Positions 9,113 through 18,209 of a DNA stretch of 64,000 nt are shown here, in pieces (the first letter of the stretch is position 1; each line of letters starts with the position of its first letter). The notes below the pieces were generated by a model, which saw nothing but the letters and a program-made list of their open reading frames with translations, did no database searches and was not told where the DNA came from. The DNA is from Bowmanella dokdonensis (lineage in GTDB: Bacteria > Pseudomonadota > Gammaproteobacteria > Enterobacterales > Alteromonadaceae): NCBI RefSeq assembly GCF_017254865.1, contig NZ_JAFKCV010000004.1:372001-436000 (forward strand), read 5' to 3'. The position numbers were made by a program, and so were the translations under genes.

Positions 9113-12100
9113 ATGTTTAATAAATCCAAGCTCAATCGCGTAGCCTTGGCCGTGGCTTTGTCAGTTGGCATGACAGCCAGCGTCATGGCTCAGGAAACCG
9201 CTTCTGATATTCGTGGTAGCATCACTGCGCAGTCGGGCCAGACTGTCTCAGGTGCTACGGTTACTATTACCGATAACCGTACCGGTTCTACCCGCGTCCT
9301 GACCACCAATGAAACAGGCTCTTTCAGCCTTCGTGGATTGCAGGTTGGTGGCCCCTACACTGTGACCGTTACAGACGAGTTGGGTTCAACCAAAGTTGAG
9401 AACCTGTTCCTGAAGTTGGGTGAAACCACCAGTTTGAACGTGCAACTGGAGCCCAAAGAAAACATCGAGACTATTTCTGTTACCGGTACTATCACCAACT
9501 CTAACTATGGTGCTACTGGTCCTGCTGCCAACTTTGATCTGGCAGCGCTTGAAGCGGCTCCGGCCATCAATCGTGATCTCAAAGACCTGATTCGTATTGA
9601 CCCCCGTGTGTATATCGACGAAGGCTTCAATGATTCAGTACAGTGCGCTGGTGCCAACTCCCGCTTTAACAGCCTGACCGTTGATGGTATTCGTACCAAC
9701 GATAACTTCGGTCTGAACAGTAACGGTTACCCCACCGTACGTATTCCTTTCTCTTATGACTCCATAGCCCAGGTATCAGTCGAACTGGCACCTTTCGATG
9801 TTCAGTACGGTGGCTTTACTGCCTGTAACATCAACGCTGTAACCAAATCCGGTGGCAATGAGTTTCACGGTGGTGCCTTCTTCGATTACACCAACGACTC
9901 ACTACGTGGCGACAAGCTGGAAGGTGAAGATATCAACGTCGGTGCATTTAATGAGCGGCGTTACGGCTTCCATGTTGGCGGTGCCCTGATTGAAGATAAA
10001 TTGTTCTTCTTCACCTCCTATGAAAAGCTGGAAGGTTCGGATCTGTTTGATCGTGGTCCGGCCGGCTCCAATGCTGCCGTTGAAGTACTGGGCTTCTCCG
10101 AAGCGCAGTATCAGGAAATTCTGGATATCGCCCGTAATCTCTACAACTACGAGCCAGGCCCGTTGGTCTCCAGCCTGCCGGTTGAAGATGAAAAGATCAT
10201 GGCCAAACTGGATTGGAATATTAACGAATTCCACCGTGCCTCTTTGGTTTATAACTACAACGACGGTAACACCATCCGAGAATCGGACGGTGACTCTGAC
10301 GAGTTTGAATACTCCAACCACTACTATGACCAAAGCGGTGAGTTTGAGTCTTATGTAGCCTCCTTGTACTCCGACTGGACGGATAACTTCTCAACTGAGT
10401 TACGTATCGGTACCTCTGACTTCGATGCCAATGTAATCCCGCTGGGCGGCACTGAGTTTGGTGAAGTGCAGATTCGAACCAGTAACAATGGTGCTCGCGC
10501 AACGGTTTATCTGGGTGCGGACGACTCCCGTCATGCCAACAAACTGACTTATTCCAACGACACCTTTAAGCTGGCCGGTACTTACCTGCTGGGCGACCAC
10601 GTAATCACTGGTGGTTACGAGTACGAAAATCTGGACGTATTTAATCTGTTCGTCCAGGAAGCCGAAGGTGAGTATCGCTTCGACTCAATTGAAGACTTCC
10701 GCAATGGTACGCCAGAGCGGATCATCTACGAGAGCGCTGCGGGCACCAATGATCCTACCGATGGTGCGGCAGAGTTTTCTTACCAGATTCACACCGCCTA
10801 TATCCAGGATGAGTACTATCATATCGACTGGGATGCCACCTTCACGTTCGGTATCCGTTATGACTGGTACACCAGCGACGACTACCCAATCGAAAACCCG
10901 CTGATTGAAGAAACCTATGGTTTCTCCAACGTACAGAATATGGATGGCAAGGACCTGATCCAGCCCCGCTTTGGCTTTAACATGATGGCCACTGACTCTT
11001 TGGAGCTGCGCGGTGGTTTCGGTCTGTACTCCGGTGGTAACCCTAACGTCTGGATTGGTAACAACTACCAGAATAACGGTATTATCCTTAAGGAGAATCA
11101 GGACCGTTCCGGTACTTCAGTATTTGATATGGACTTTACCGGCGAAGGTCGTCCTCTCTACGATATCCCGCAGGATTTGTATGATGCGGTGGCCAATGGT
11201 CAGGGTCGCAATGGCGGTATCAATGTGATGGATCCCAACTTTGACATCCCGTCAGAGTGGAAATATGCCCTGGGTCTGACTTACACCACAGCGGATGACT
11301 ATGTGGTTATGGCCGATGTGCTGTACACGGATAAGAAAGACGCTGCCATTATCAGTGACTTGTCTCGAGAGCGTACTGGTGAACCGGCTCCTGATGGTCG
11401 TCCTATCTACATCAGCGCCAATGGTCGTTCCGAAGACTTTATGCTGACTAACGTTAAGGGTGATTCTGGTGAATCCACTATCTTCTCGGTGTCACTGAGC
11501 AAGTCTCATGACTTTGGTCTGGACTGGAGCCTGGCCTATGCCTACACCGAGTCCAAAGAAGTCAGCCCTATGACCAGCTCGGTGGCATTCTCCAACTACT
11601 TCAGCCCTGCTGTGTCTGATGCGGAGAATCCCGGTGTGTCTACTTCTGCTTACGAGATTCCGCATCGTTTTACTCTGCGTATGACCTACGAGCGTGAGTT
11701 CTTCGATGGTTATGCCACTCGTTTCAGCGTATTTGGTTCGGCTAACGAAGGGCGTCCTTACAGCTTTGTATTTGACGGTGACCCGGGCTTCGGCAGTACA
11801 GCTGGCTTTATCAGCCATAACCTGGTGTATATCCCGGAAGAGAATGATGCCAACGTAATCTATGCCGATGGTTTCGATAAGGCCGCATTCGATGCCTTTG
11901 TTGAGTCGCAGAATCTGGCCCGTGGCGAGATCATGGCTGCCAATAGTGTTAACAGCGATTGGTGGACCAAGTTCGATATCAAAGTTGAGCAGGAATTCCC
12001 CGGTTTCTACGAAGGTCACAAAGGTAAGGCCTTCCTGGTTATCGAAAACTTCGGCAACCTGTTGAACGATGATTGGGGTGTAATGTACGAAGCCAGCTTC

Positions 12101-12244
12101 CCTCGTCAACAGGCTATTGTTGATGCGTCCATTAACGACAATGGTCAGTACGTATTCGAAGAGTTCATTACCCCAGCGCTGCAAACCCGTGTGGCCGATG
12201 CCTCCTTGTGGGAAATTCGTGTCGGTGTGAAATACAGCTTCTAA
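9113..12244 (+). CDS. Oar-like TonB-dependent receptor with carboxypeptidase-regulatory domain
   Basis: A 1043-residue outer-membrane receptor. A signal peptide ends near MTASVMAQ. Residues of about 30-115 form a carboxypeptidase regulatory-like (CarboxypepD_reg/TTR-type) domain (GSITAQSGQTVSGATVTITD). The plug domain follows (ISVTGTIT, DLKDLIRIDPRVYID, NSLTVDGIRTNDNFGL), then a long beta-barrel ending in the typical aromatic terminus VGVKYSF. Oar-like receptors import large ligands such as peptides or glycans by TonB energy; the ligand is not evident here. It is monocistronic, with a strong terminator 22 bp after the stop. It is divergent from the binding-protein/membrane-protein pair, which could regulate it (inference). 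Confidence 0.93.
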   Translation: MFNKSKLNRVALAVALSVGMTASVMAQETASDIRGSITAQSGQTVSGATVTITDNRTGSTRVLTTNETGSFSLRGLQVGGPYTVTVTDELGSTKVENLFLKLGETTSLNVQLEPKENIETISVTGTITNSNYGATGPAANFDLAALEAAPAINRDLKDLIRIDPRVYIDEGFNDSVQCAGANSRFNSLTVDGIRTNDNFGLNSNGYPTVRIPFSYDSIAQVSVELAPFDVQYGGFTACNINAVTKSGGNEFHGGAFFDYTNDSLRGDKLEGEDINVGAFNERRYGFHVGGALIEDKLFFFTSYEKLEGSDLFDRGPAGSNAAVEVLGFSEAQYQEILDIARNLYNYEPGPLVSSLPVEDEKIMAKLDWNINEFHRASLVYNYNDGNTIRESDGDSDEFEYSNHYYDQSGEFESYVASLYSDWTDNFSTELRIGTSDFDANVIPLGGTEFGEVQIRTSNNGARATVYLGADDSRHANKLTYSNDTFKLAGTYLLGDHVITGGYEYENLDVFNLFVQEAEGEYRFDSIEDFRNGTPERIIYESAAGTNDPTDGAAEFSYQIHTAYIQDEYYHIDWDATFTFGIRYDWYTSDDYPIENPLIEETYGFSNVQNMDGKDLIQPRFGFNMMATDSLELRGGFGLYSGGNPNVWIGNNYQNNGIILKENQDRSGTSVFDMDFTGEGRPLYDIPQDLYDAVANGQGRNGGINVMDPNFDIPSEWKYALGLTYTTADDYVVMADVLYTDKKDAAIISDLSRERTGEPAPDGRPIYISANGRSEDFMLTNVKGDSGESTIFSVSLSKSHDFGLDWSLAYAYTESKEVSPMTSSVAFSNYFSPAVSDAENPGVSTSAYEIPHRFTLRMTYEREFFDGYATRFSVFGSANEGRPYSFVFDGDPGFGSTAGFISHNLVYIPEENDANVIYADGFDKAAFDAFVESQNLARGEIMAANSVNSDWWTKFDIKVEQEFPGFYEGHKGKAFLVIENFGNLLNDDWGVMYEASFPRQQAIVDASINDNGQYVFEEFITPALQTRVADASLWEIRVGVKYSF

Positions 12245-12265
12245 TCGCCCATGTTGGGATAGAAT

Positions 12266-12296
12266 AAAAGCCGGCCTAGTGCCGGCTTTTCTTTTT
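12266..12296 (+). terminator. rho-independent terminator of the Oar-like receptor gene
   Basis: A perfect 10-bp stem, AAAAGCCGGC / GCCGGCTTTT, with loop CTAGT and the tail CTTTTT. It lies 22 bp after the receptor stop codon. Confidence 0.9.
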
Positions 12297-12332
12297 ATAG
12301 AAGCCCTGTTTGCAGATAACAAAGATAAGATA

Positions 12333-13499
12333 ATGATTAAAAGACTTTTACCCTTACTGGTGATGATGTTGAGTGCCACAGTGCAGGCCGATATCCGAAT
12401 TGCGACCTTTAATGTCAGTATGGAAGCGGAAAATTATGTGCCCCGCGACACACCTGTTTCCGGGCAGGAGCTGTTTGAACTGCTGGCACTGGGCGAACAT
12501 CCGCAGATCCGCAATACCGCCGAGATTATCCAGCGGGTGCGGCCGGATATCCTGCTACTGAATGAATTTGACTACCATCCGGATCCTCAAAAAGGCATTG
12601 AGGCCTTTGTGAATAACTTTCTCAATGTCCCTCAACAGGGCGCAGAGCCTATCGATTATCCCTATTTCTACATCGCGCCGGTAAATACAGGAGTCGATTC
12701 AGGACTGGATTTGAACGGCGATGGGGTGGCCTCCGGCACTGAGAACGACGCTTTCGGATACGGTAAGTATCCGGGGCAGTACGGCATGGCGCTGCTGAGC
12801 AAATATCCCATCGATACAGAGAATGTGCGTACCTTTCAGGAATTTTTGTGGAAGGATATGCCCGGTAACCTGCTAGGTGCCATCAGGGATGAGCGGGACC
12901 AGCCTTGGTATTCACCTCAAGCTCAAGCCATATTGCGTTTGTCGTCCAAATCACATTGGGATGTGCCGGTGCAGGTAAATGGCAAGACAGTCCATGTATT
13001 GGCCAGTCATCCCACGCCGCCGGTATTCGACGGCCCTGAGGACAGAAACGGCAAACGTAACCATGACGAAGTGCGCTTCTGGGTGGATTATCTGTCCGGC
13101 CCTAAGCAATCTGCTTATCTGTATGACGACCAGGGCAGACAAGGGGGGGTTAAAGGACAGCGTTTTGTGATCCTGGGCGATCTGAATTCCTCCCTGGCCG
13201 AAGGCAACTCCATGAAGCAGGCCATTGTCGGCCTGCTGACCCACGACAAGGTCAATGGTCGTGTGGTGCCTACCAGCACCGGTGGAGCGGCCCACAGCCC
13301 GGATAATCCCCTGGGCGCCATGCATACCGCAGGATGGCGAATGCGGGCTGACTATGTGCTGCCCTCGGCAGATGGCTGGCAGGTCAGAAACAGCGGGGTA
13401 TTCTGGCCTGCGGAGGACTCAGAGCTGTACAGACTGGTCAAAGACAGACGCAGTTCCTCTGATCATCGCCTAGTATGGGTGGATTTGGATCTAAAGTAA
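12333..13499 (+). CDS. secreted endonuclease/exonuclease/phosphatase-fold hydrolase
   Basis: A 388-residue protein with a Sec signal peptide (LLPLLVMMLSATVQA). The endonuclease/exonuclease/phosphatase fold is shown by RIATFNVSMEAENY, LLNEFDYHPD (metal-binding Glu), the His in LASHPTPP, GDLNSS, RADYVLPS and the terminal catalytic SSDHRLVWVDL. Relatives include secreted nucleases, phosphodiesterases and phytase-like enzymes; the substrate cannot be decided. The ATG at 12333 was chosen because it begins the signal peptide. An upstream extension would start inside the preceding terminator. Only a weak ribosome site (AAGATAAG) is seen. It could supply phosphate or nucleosides outside the cytoplasm. 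Confidence 0.85.
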   Translation: MIKRLLPLLVMMLSATVQADIRIATFNVSMEAENYVPRDTPVSGQELFELLALGEHPQIRNTAEIIQRVRPDILLLNEFDYHPDPQKGIEAFVNNFLNVPQQGAEPIDYPYFYIAPVNTGVDSGLDLNGDGVASGTENDAFGYGKYPGQYGMALLSKYPIDTENVRTFQEFLWKDMPGNLLGAIRDERDQPWYSPQAQAILRLSSKSHWDVPVQVNGKTVHVLASHPTPPVFDGPEDRNGKRNHDEVRFWVDYLSGPKQSAYLYDDQGRQGGVKGQRFVILGDLNSSLAEGNSMKQAIVGLLTHDKVNGRVVPTSTGGAAHSPDNPLGAMHTAGWRMRADYVLPSADGWQVRNSGVFWPAEDSELYRLVKDRRSSSDHRLVWVDLDLK

Positions 13500-13602
13500 C
13501 CAGTAACGGGTGACAAGTAACAACTGGTGATAAGTGATAGTTGAAAAAATAAACTTACTGTTCAAACTATAGCTATATCATGTTTCGTCACTCGTCACTC
13601 GC

Positions 13603-14064
13603 TTACACATTCTCAAACAACCGCTCGACCCGCTCGCGGGTGTCCTCGATACGGCTGACATCGGCCGGGGCGATAAAGATGGTATCGTCGCCGGCAATGG
13701 TGCCCAGTACCCCGTCCGATTTGCTCAGGGAGTCCAGCAGGCGGGCGATCAACTGGGCGGCGCCTGGGCTGGTGCGGATAATGACCATCACATTGTTGTG
13801 CACTATATCCAGTACCAGATGCTTAAGAGGGCTTTTGGCGGTGGGCATGCCCAGCTCTGGCGGCAGGCAGTAGACCATTTCGCCCAGGGCGTTACGGGTG
13901 CGAACCGCACCGAACTTACTGAGCATACGCGAGACTTTTGACTGGCTGATATTGTCAAACCCTTGTTCTTTCAGGGCTTCGACAATTTCTCCCTGAGAGC
14001 CAAAGTTTTCTGCTTTGAGGATTTCCTTGAAAGATTTGATCAGTTCGTCTTGTTTTCCGGCCAT
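13603..14064 (-). CDS. argR: arginine repressor ArgR
   Basis: A 153-residue hexameric repressor of arginine biosynthesis and activator of catabolism. The N-terminal winged helix has [29 protein letters not shown] (split here only by description). The C-terminal arginine-binding domain contains [14 protein letters not shown] and [14 protein letters not shown]; the GDDT motif is the core of L-arginine binding and hexamer formation. Length and order match E. coli ArgR, and the gene is divergent from mdh as in enterobacteria and Vibrio. A CAGGACAAAG element precedes the ATG. Confidence 0.97.
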   Translation of the reverse strand: MAGKQDELIKSFKEILKAENFGSQGEIVEALKEQGFDNISQSKVSRMLSKFGAVRTRNALGEMVYCLPPELGMPTAKSPLKHLVLDIVHNNVMVIIRTSPGAAQLIARLLDSLSKSDGVLGTIAGDDTIFIAPADVSRIEDTRERVERLFENV

Positions 14065-14412
14065 CTTTGTCCTGCCTGATAGTCTTTTGCGGTACTTTAC
14101 CGCCCAATCGTGAGTAATACCAATAACTCTGGCCCCTTGATTGTTTTTTGCCCCCTTATCGCTATACCTTGGTAGTAGACAGACTGGACCCGGATCATTT
14201 TCTGGTTATGCTTACGCCAACGCGGTGCCGTCAGCTGACTTGCCACGCAGGCATGGAGCCAGTAGACTTTGGCCGCAAATTTCTGATCAATCCGGCGGCA
14301 CAGCCGGAGCCCAAGGGAGTCGTCTTTCTCCCGATACGAATCTTTTTTAAGCATGCGGCGCGTACGGTTTGGCTGGTCGGCATGCCCATTTAACATTTCA
14401 CAGGAGATCACA
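14065..14412. promoter_or_regulatory. argR/mdh divergent intergenic region
   Basis: This 348-bp stretch carries both promoters. Close to argR lies a perfect inverted repeat, GCGGTA-CTT-TACCGC (14089-14103), a possible operator or leader hairpin. I found no convincing ARG box matching TGAAT-N4-ATTCA. A small open frame through 14148-14393 starts with TTG, lacks a ribosome site and shows no family features, so I do not call it a gene. The mdh ribosome site CAGGAGAT is at the right edge. Confidence 0.4.
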
Positions 14413-15351
14413 ATGAAAGTAGCGGTATTAGGTGCTGCCGGCGGTATCGGTCAGGCCCTGTCTCTTTTACTTAAAACTCAACTGCCAGCAGGCTCAGAGC
14501 TTTCCCTGTATGACGTTGCACCTGTCGTCCCCGGTGTGGCCGTTGATCTGAGCCATATCCCTACCGATGTGAAAGTCAAAGGTTACGGCAAGGAAGACCT
14601 CAATTCTGCCCTGGAAGGCTGTGATATCGTCTTGATCCCAGCCGGTGTACCCCGTAAGCCGGGCATGGACCGCTCTGATCTTTTCAATATCAATGCCGGT
14701 ATAGTGCGCAACCTGGTGGACGCCATTGCCGATACCTGTCCCAAGGCCTGTATCGGTGTGATCACCAACCCGGTCAACACCACGGTGGCCATAGCTGCAG
14801 AAGCCCTCAAAGCCAAGGGCGTGTATGACAAGAACAAGCTGTTCGGTGTCACCACCCTGGATGTGATTCGTGCCGAGACTTTTGTGGCCGAACTTAAGGG
14901 GCTGAATCCGGCCAATGTGCATGTGCCGGTTATCGGCGGCCATTCCGGCACCACCATCCTGCCCCTGCTGTCTCAGGTGGAAGGAGTGAGCTTCACCGAT
15001 GACGAGATTTCCAGCCTGACGCACCGTATTCAGAATGCCGGTACCGAAGTGGTGGAAGCTAAGGCCGGTGGCGGCTCAGCCACCCTGTCCATGGGCCAGG
15101 CCGCAGCGCGTTTCTGCTTGTCGCTGGTGGCAGCCATGCGGGGCGAAAATGTGGTGGAGTACACTTATGTGGAAACCAACAGCGATGATGCCCGCTTCTT
15201 TGCCCATCCTGTGCGCCTGAGCGCTAATGGCGTGGAAGAAATCCTGCCCTACGGCAAACTGAGTGATTTCGAACAAAAAGCCAAACAGGATATGCTGGAA
15301 GGCCTGCGCGGCGATATCAAGCTGGGCGAAGAGTTCGTCAACAAAGCCTGA
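14413..15351 (+). CDS. mdh: malate dehydrogenase (NAD)
   Basis: A 312-residue TCA-cycle enzyme interconverting malate and oxaloacetate with NAD. The Rossmann motif is GAAGGIGQ at residues 7-14. Substrate arginines lie in [13 protein letters not shown] and in the helix with NAGIVRNL; the catalytic His is in [15 protein letters not shown]. It is collinear with E. coli Mdh (312 residues). The ATG at 14413 has AGGAGAT 6 nt upstream and is fixed by homology; the longer frame from 14353 is not supported. A strong hairpin terminator follows. Confidence 0.98.
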   Translation: MKVAVLGAAGGIGQALSLLLKTQLPAGSELSLYDVAPVVPGVAVDLSHIPTDVKVKGYGKEDLNSALEGCDIVLIPAGVPRKPGMDRSDLFNINAGIVRNLVDAIADTCPKACIGVITNPVNTTVAIAAEALKAKGVYDKNKLFGVTTLDVIRAETFVAELKGLNPANVHVPVIGGHSGTTILPLLSQVEGVSFTDDEISSLTHRIQNAGTEVVEAKAGGGSATLSMGQAAARFCLSLVAAMRGENVVEYTYVETNSDDARFFAHPVRLSANGVEEILPYGKLSDFEQKAKQDMLEGLRGDIKLGEEFVNKA

Positions 15352-15366
15352 ACCTCAGTCTGAAGT

Positions 15367-15393
15367 AAAAAACCGTCTGCGGACGGTTTTTTT
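15367..15393. terminator. bidirectional terminator between mdh and the amidohydrolase gene
   Basis: Stem AAAAAACCGTC / GACGGTTTTTTT with loop TGCG. A-tract and T-tract flank it on both sides, so it can serve both convergent genes. The stop codon of the minus-strand gene lies at its right edge. Confidence 0.88.
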
Positions 15394-16840
15394 AGCTCTG
15401 CCATTTAAGCAGGTTCAGAAATTCCCGCCGGGTCTTAGGGCCATAGGTCTGGAAATGGGGGGTGGGATGGTTGCGATACTCCTCCTTGTTCAGGGCAATC
15501 CTGTCCCGGCTCATCATCTGACTCACCTCATCAAGGCTTATCTGGTAAGGCTTGATGGCGTTAAGACCAAAAATGCGGGCTTTCAGGTCGCGGGTCAGAG
15601 CTGGGTAGCCGTACTGATCCTGAAAGGCCTGACTTATCTGGAAGGCCCGCATGGCCTGGATCTGATCCTGGGGTGAGCCGTACCAGATGGAATCGGTTCC
15701 CCACAAGACATTGTTCTCACCCACATATTTAAGCAACTTGCCGAGCAGGTGTGCGGCCTGATCCGGATGCCGCATCACATAACGCCAGGTAGAGCCCAAT
15801 TCCGCATACACATTGGTATTGGGTGCAATCTGGTTTTCCAGTAGGGAGCGCACCAGGCTGTCCACTCCGGCGCGATTGCTGCCGGAGGCAAAGGCTCGCT
15901 CTTCAACGGCAGGATCGAACCCTGAATGGTAAATGATAAAGTTTACGTCCGGGTATCGTCTGGCCACAATGCCGATATCGCTGCAAAGACTGTGTTGGTA
16001 AGACTGCGCGCCAAACGGAATACCCTTGTGAATGCAGATATTCCGGATGCCCAGAGTGCGGGCTTTTTCGATAAAGGTCAGCCCCACATCGTCATGCAGG
16101 AAGAAGCCGTTACCCTCAGGGCCCCATTGGGTATAGGTTTTCCAGGCGCTGACCTGCCATTTCTCAGCCAATTCGTCCATCCCCTGTAAATCCCCGTCCT
16201 GGTTCGGGTTGACCCGTCCGTGCAGCAGCAGGCGGTGGTCGCCGTCCAGTTGCTCGATGATCTGTCTGGTCGCATCTGCCTCTTCAATGGTCAGGGGCTC
16301 TGCCTCGCGCCTGGAGGGCACAAAAGAGAGCACCATCATCTGTGTATCGCTGTCCAAAAAGACGTCTTTGATAAACTGCTCAGGGCCCAGACATTGCAGA
16401 TAGGAGCGGTCTGTGGGCAGCTCCGCCAGCGGACAGTCTGCCCCGGGCATCGATGAAAATGGATTGGCATCTGCCGGGACCTGATGGAGCCATCGTCCCT
16501 TAGGGTCGACAAAATGCCCCTGGATATCGAAGATGAACTCCTCCCCCTTAAGGACGCTATCTGAAACCGTCTCCTCCATTGCGCTCTCTTTTGCCAGTTC
16601 GTAGAAGCCCCCAGTCTGACCAAAAGCCGCATTAACCTTGTTGGCGCACAACAGCGTGGTGGCCGCCGCACAACTGGTTTGCAGGAAGGTTCGTCTGTCC
16701 AGTCCCAGCTTACCGGCATTCAAGTTAAGACGGTGGCAGGCCAACTGGTTAACCTGTTTCTCCCTCAGGCTCAGGTGTGGAGGGCTGAACTCGCCGTTAG
16801 AGGTACTGTCCATCTTGATGGGGAGGGGCGCATTTTTCAT
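15392..16840 (-). CDS. Tat-exported amidohydrolase-2 family protein with altered metal motif
   Basis: A 482-residue protein. A twin-arginine signal, LDRRTFLQTSCAAATTLL, begins only near residue 47, after an unusually long N-terminal region. The catalytic part resembles the amidohydrolase-2 (ACMSD-like) TIM barrel: FDIQGHFVDP at the first strand, ICIHKGIPFG, FIIYHSGFDP and GTDSIWYGSP near the C-terminus. The first-strand motif normally reads HxH; here it is Gln-Gly-His, so one metal ligand is replaced. The start ATG at 16840 lacks a strong ribosome site. A later start nearer to the Tat signal is possible, but I see no better one. Function unknown. Confidence 0.75.
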   Translation of the reverse strand: MKNAPLPIKMDSTSNGEFSPPHLSLREKQVNQLACHRLNLNAGKLGLDRRTFLQTSCAAATTLLCANKVNAAFGQTGGFYELAKESAMEETVSDSVLKGEEFIFDIQGHFVDPKGRWLHQVPADANPFSSMPGADCPLAELPTDRSYLQCLGPEQFIKDVFLDSDTQMMVLSFVPSRREAEPLTIEEADATRQIIEQLDGDHRLLLHGRVNPNQDGDLQGMDELAEKWQVSAWKTYTQWGPEGNGFFLHDDVGLTFIEKARTLGIRNICIHKGIPFGAQSYQHSLCSDIGIVARRYPDVNFIIYHSGFDPAVEERAFASGSNRAGVDSLVRSLLENQIAPNTNVYAELGSTWRYVMRHPDQAAHLLGKLLKYVGENNVLWGTDSIWYGSPQDQIQAMRAFQISQAFQDQYGYPALTRDLKARIFGLNAIKPYQISLDEVSQMMSRDRIALNKEEYRNHPTPHFQTYGPKTRREFLNLLKWQS

Positions 16841-16966
16841 CTGGGTGTACTGGCAAATAGACCAGTTTTTAAGCTAGCAGGGGATCGGCAAGCCTGCTGG
16901 GAAAAATAGCGGAAACTTGCGGACTCACTCATCCGGCTGGCGAATAAATGCCTGTGTCTATAATTA

Positions 16967-17231
16967 GGGCGTGTTTATCTTTCCTATTGACACTCTGCTG
17001 GAGGCCATTTTTTTGCCCAGCAAGGAAGAAGGAGTGCGGTTTAGTGGGCCTAAATAAGCGACTGATGACGCCGCTGGACGGAAAAATGGCCCCAGCCCGA
17101 AGGGTTGAGGCTAAAACCCCCTCACTCTGCGTTGCTCCCAACTTGTTTAGATGGCTAAACGGCGTTACTCGCGCCTTGATTGAGGAGTTTTTCGCTCTCA
17201 ACAGAGGCCAATATGAAAGATAAACACGCCC
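16967..17231 (+). mobile_element. MITE-like element, short copy (265 bp)
   Basis: A non-coding element bounded by inverted repeats. Both ends read GGGCGTGTTTATCTTTC inward (17 bp identical; similarity continues as TATTG..C.CTCTG.TG). It is flanked by TA on both sides, consistent with a TA target duplication. A longer relative (407 bp, opposite orientation) lies at 62268-62674. No transposase is encoded. Translated pieces match between the copies (KKECGLVGLNKRL), but in frames with no proper start, so they reflect shared DNA rather than a protein. It lies between two divergent genes, 60 bp from the carbamate kinase ATG. Confidence 0.85.
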
Positions 17232-17291
17232 TAGTTAGAGGAAAGGGCAAAGTTTCAGTTTTTTGCACTGGCAGGCATTAGGGAGAAAGGC

Positions 17292-18209
17292 ATGAAGGTA
17301 GTTGTCGCCCTGGGGGGCAATGCATTGGCATCGACAAAGGAAGGTTCCGGCTTTGCCGGCCAGATACAGCAGATCAGGTATTCGGGCCGGATCCTGGGAG
17401 GTCTGGCCGGTCAGCATCAACTGATAGTGACCCATGGCAATGGACCGCAGATAGGTGTGCTTGCTGCCCAGGCACGGGAATCTGAGCAGGGTTCGCTACC
17501 CCTGGATGTGATCGGGGCCCAGACAGAGGGGATGCTGGGTTACCTGCTTGAGCAGGAACTGGTCAATCACCTGCCGGAAGACAGGATGACCGTATCCCTG
17601 ATTACCATGGTTGAAGCCGACGCGGAGGATCCGGCCTTTGCACAACCCACCAAGCCTATCGGGGCCAAATACAGCGCCGAGCAGGGGGAAGCACTGGCGC
17701 AACGTGAAGGTTGGCAGTTTCGTAAGTCGCCGGACGGATGGCAAAGACTGGTTCCCTCGCCAAAAGCCATGAAAATCTTTCAGATCCCGGCTATTAAAGT
17801 GTTGCTCGCACGGGGCGCCCTAGTGATTTGTTCGGGTGGGGGCGGCATTCCCATGATCAACAAGAACAACCGTTACCAGGGAGTAGAAGCAGTGGTGGAT
17901 AAGGACGATACCAGTGCCTTGCTGGCCACTGAACTGGATGCGGATGTGCTGGTACTGGCCACCGATGTGGATGGAGTATATGAGAACTGGTCTTCACAGA
18001 ATCCCAGCAAAATAACCGCAACCACCCCTGATGAGCTGGAGCAACACGAATTTGAAGCGGGCAGTATGGCCCCCAAGGTCGAGGCGGCCTGCCGTTTCGT
18101 CAGGCATAGAGGCGGCAGAGCCTGTATAGGCGCTCTGGACGATCTGCAAAGTCTGGTGGCCGGCCAGGCGGGGACACAGATTCTACAAGCGGCGGGTTCA
18201 AATGCGTAA
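17292..18209 (+). CDS. arcC: carbamate kinase
   Basis: A 305-residue amino-acid-kinase-family enzyme that interconverts carbamate + ATP and carbamoyl phosphate + ADP; in catabolism it makes ATP. Family motifs are present: VALGGNAL near residue 5, VTHGNGPQIG, ICSGGGGIPM, EAVVDKDDTSALLA, LATDVDGVYENW and the C-terminal GSMAPKVEAA. Length matches ArcC (about 300-310). GGAGAAAGGC precedes the ATG. No arginine deiminase or ornithine carbamoyltransferase gene lies beside it. Instead its stop overlaps the start of an isochorismatase-type hydrolase gene by 8 nt, suggesting that the two work together. Confidence 0.92.
   Translation: MKVVVALGGNALASTKEGSGFAGQIQQIRYSGRILGGLAGQHQLIVTHGNGPQIGVLAAQARESEQGSLPLDVIGAQTEGMLGYLLEQELVNHLPEDRMTVSLITMVEADAEDPAFAQPTKPIGAKYSAEQGEALAQREGWQFRKSPDGWQRLVPSPKAMKIFQIPAIKVLLARGALVICSGGGGIPMINKNNRYQGVEAVVDKDDTSALLATELDADVLVLATDVDGVYENWSSQNPSKITATTPDELEQHEFEAGSMAPKVEAACRFVRHRGGRACIGALDDLQSLVAGQAGTQILQAAGSNA

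Noticed and set aside
11492-12379. 295-codon minus-strand open frame across the Oar-like receptor gene
   Set aside because: Antisense shadow of a well-supported receptor gene; no ribosome site or protein family look.
13586-13599. Tandem CGTCACT x2 next to the argR stop
   Set aside because: Only two units; too short to call a repeat array or a CRISPR.
14148-14393. Small + strand open frame (81 codons) between argR and mdh
   Set aside because: It begins with TTG, has no ribosome site, no recognisable family features and runs to the mdh ribosome site; probably promoter-region noise.
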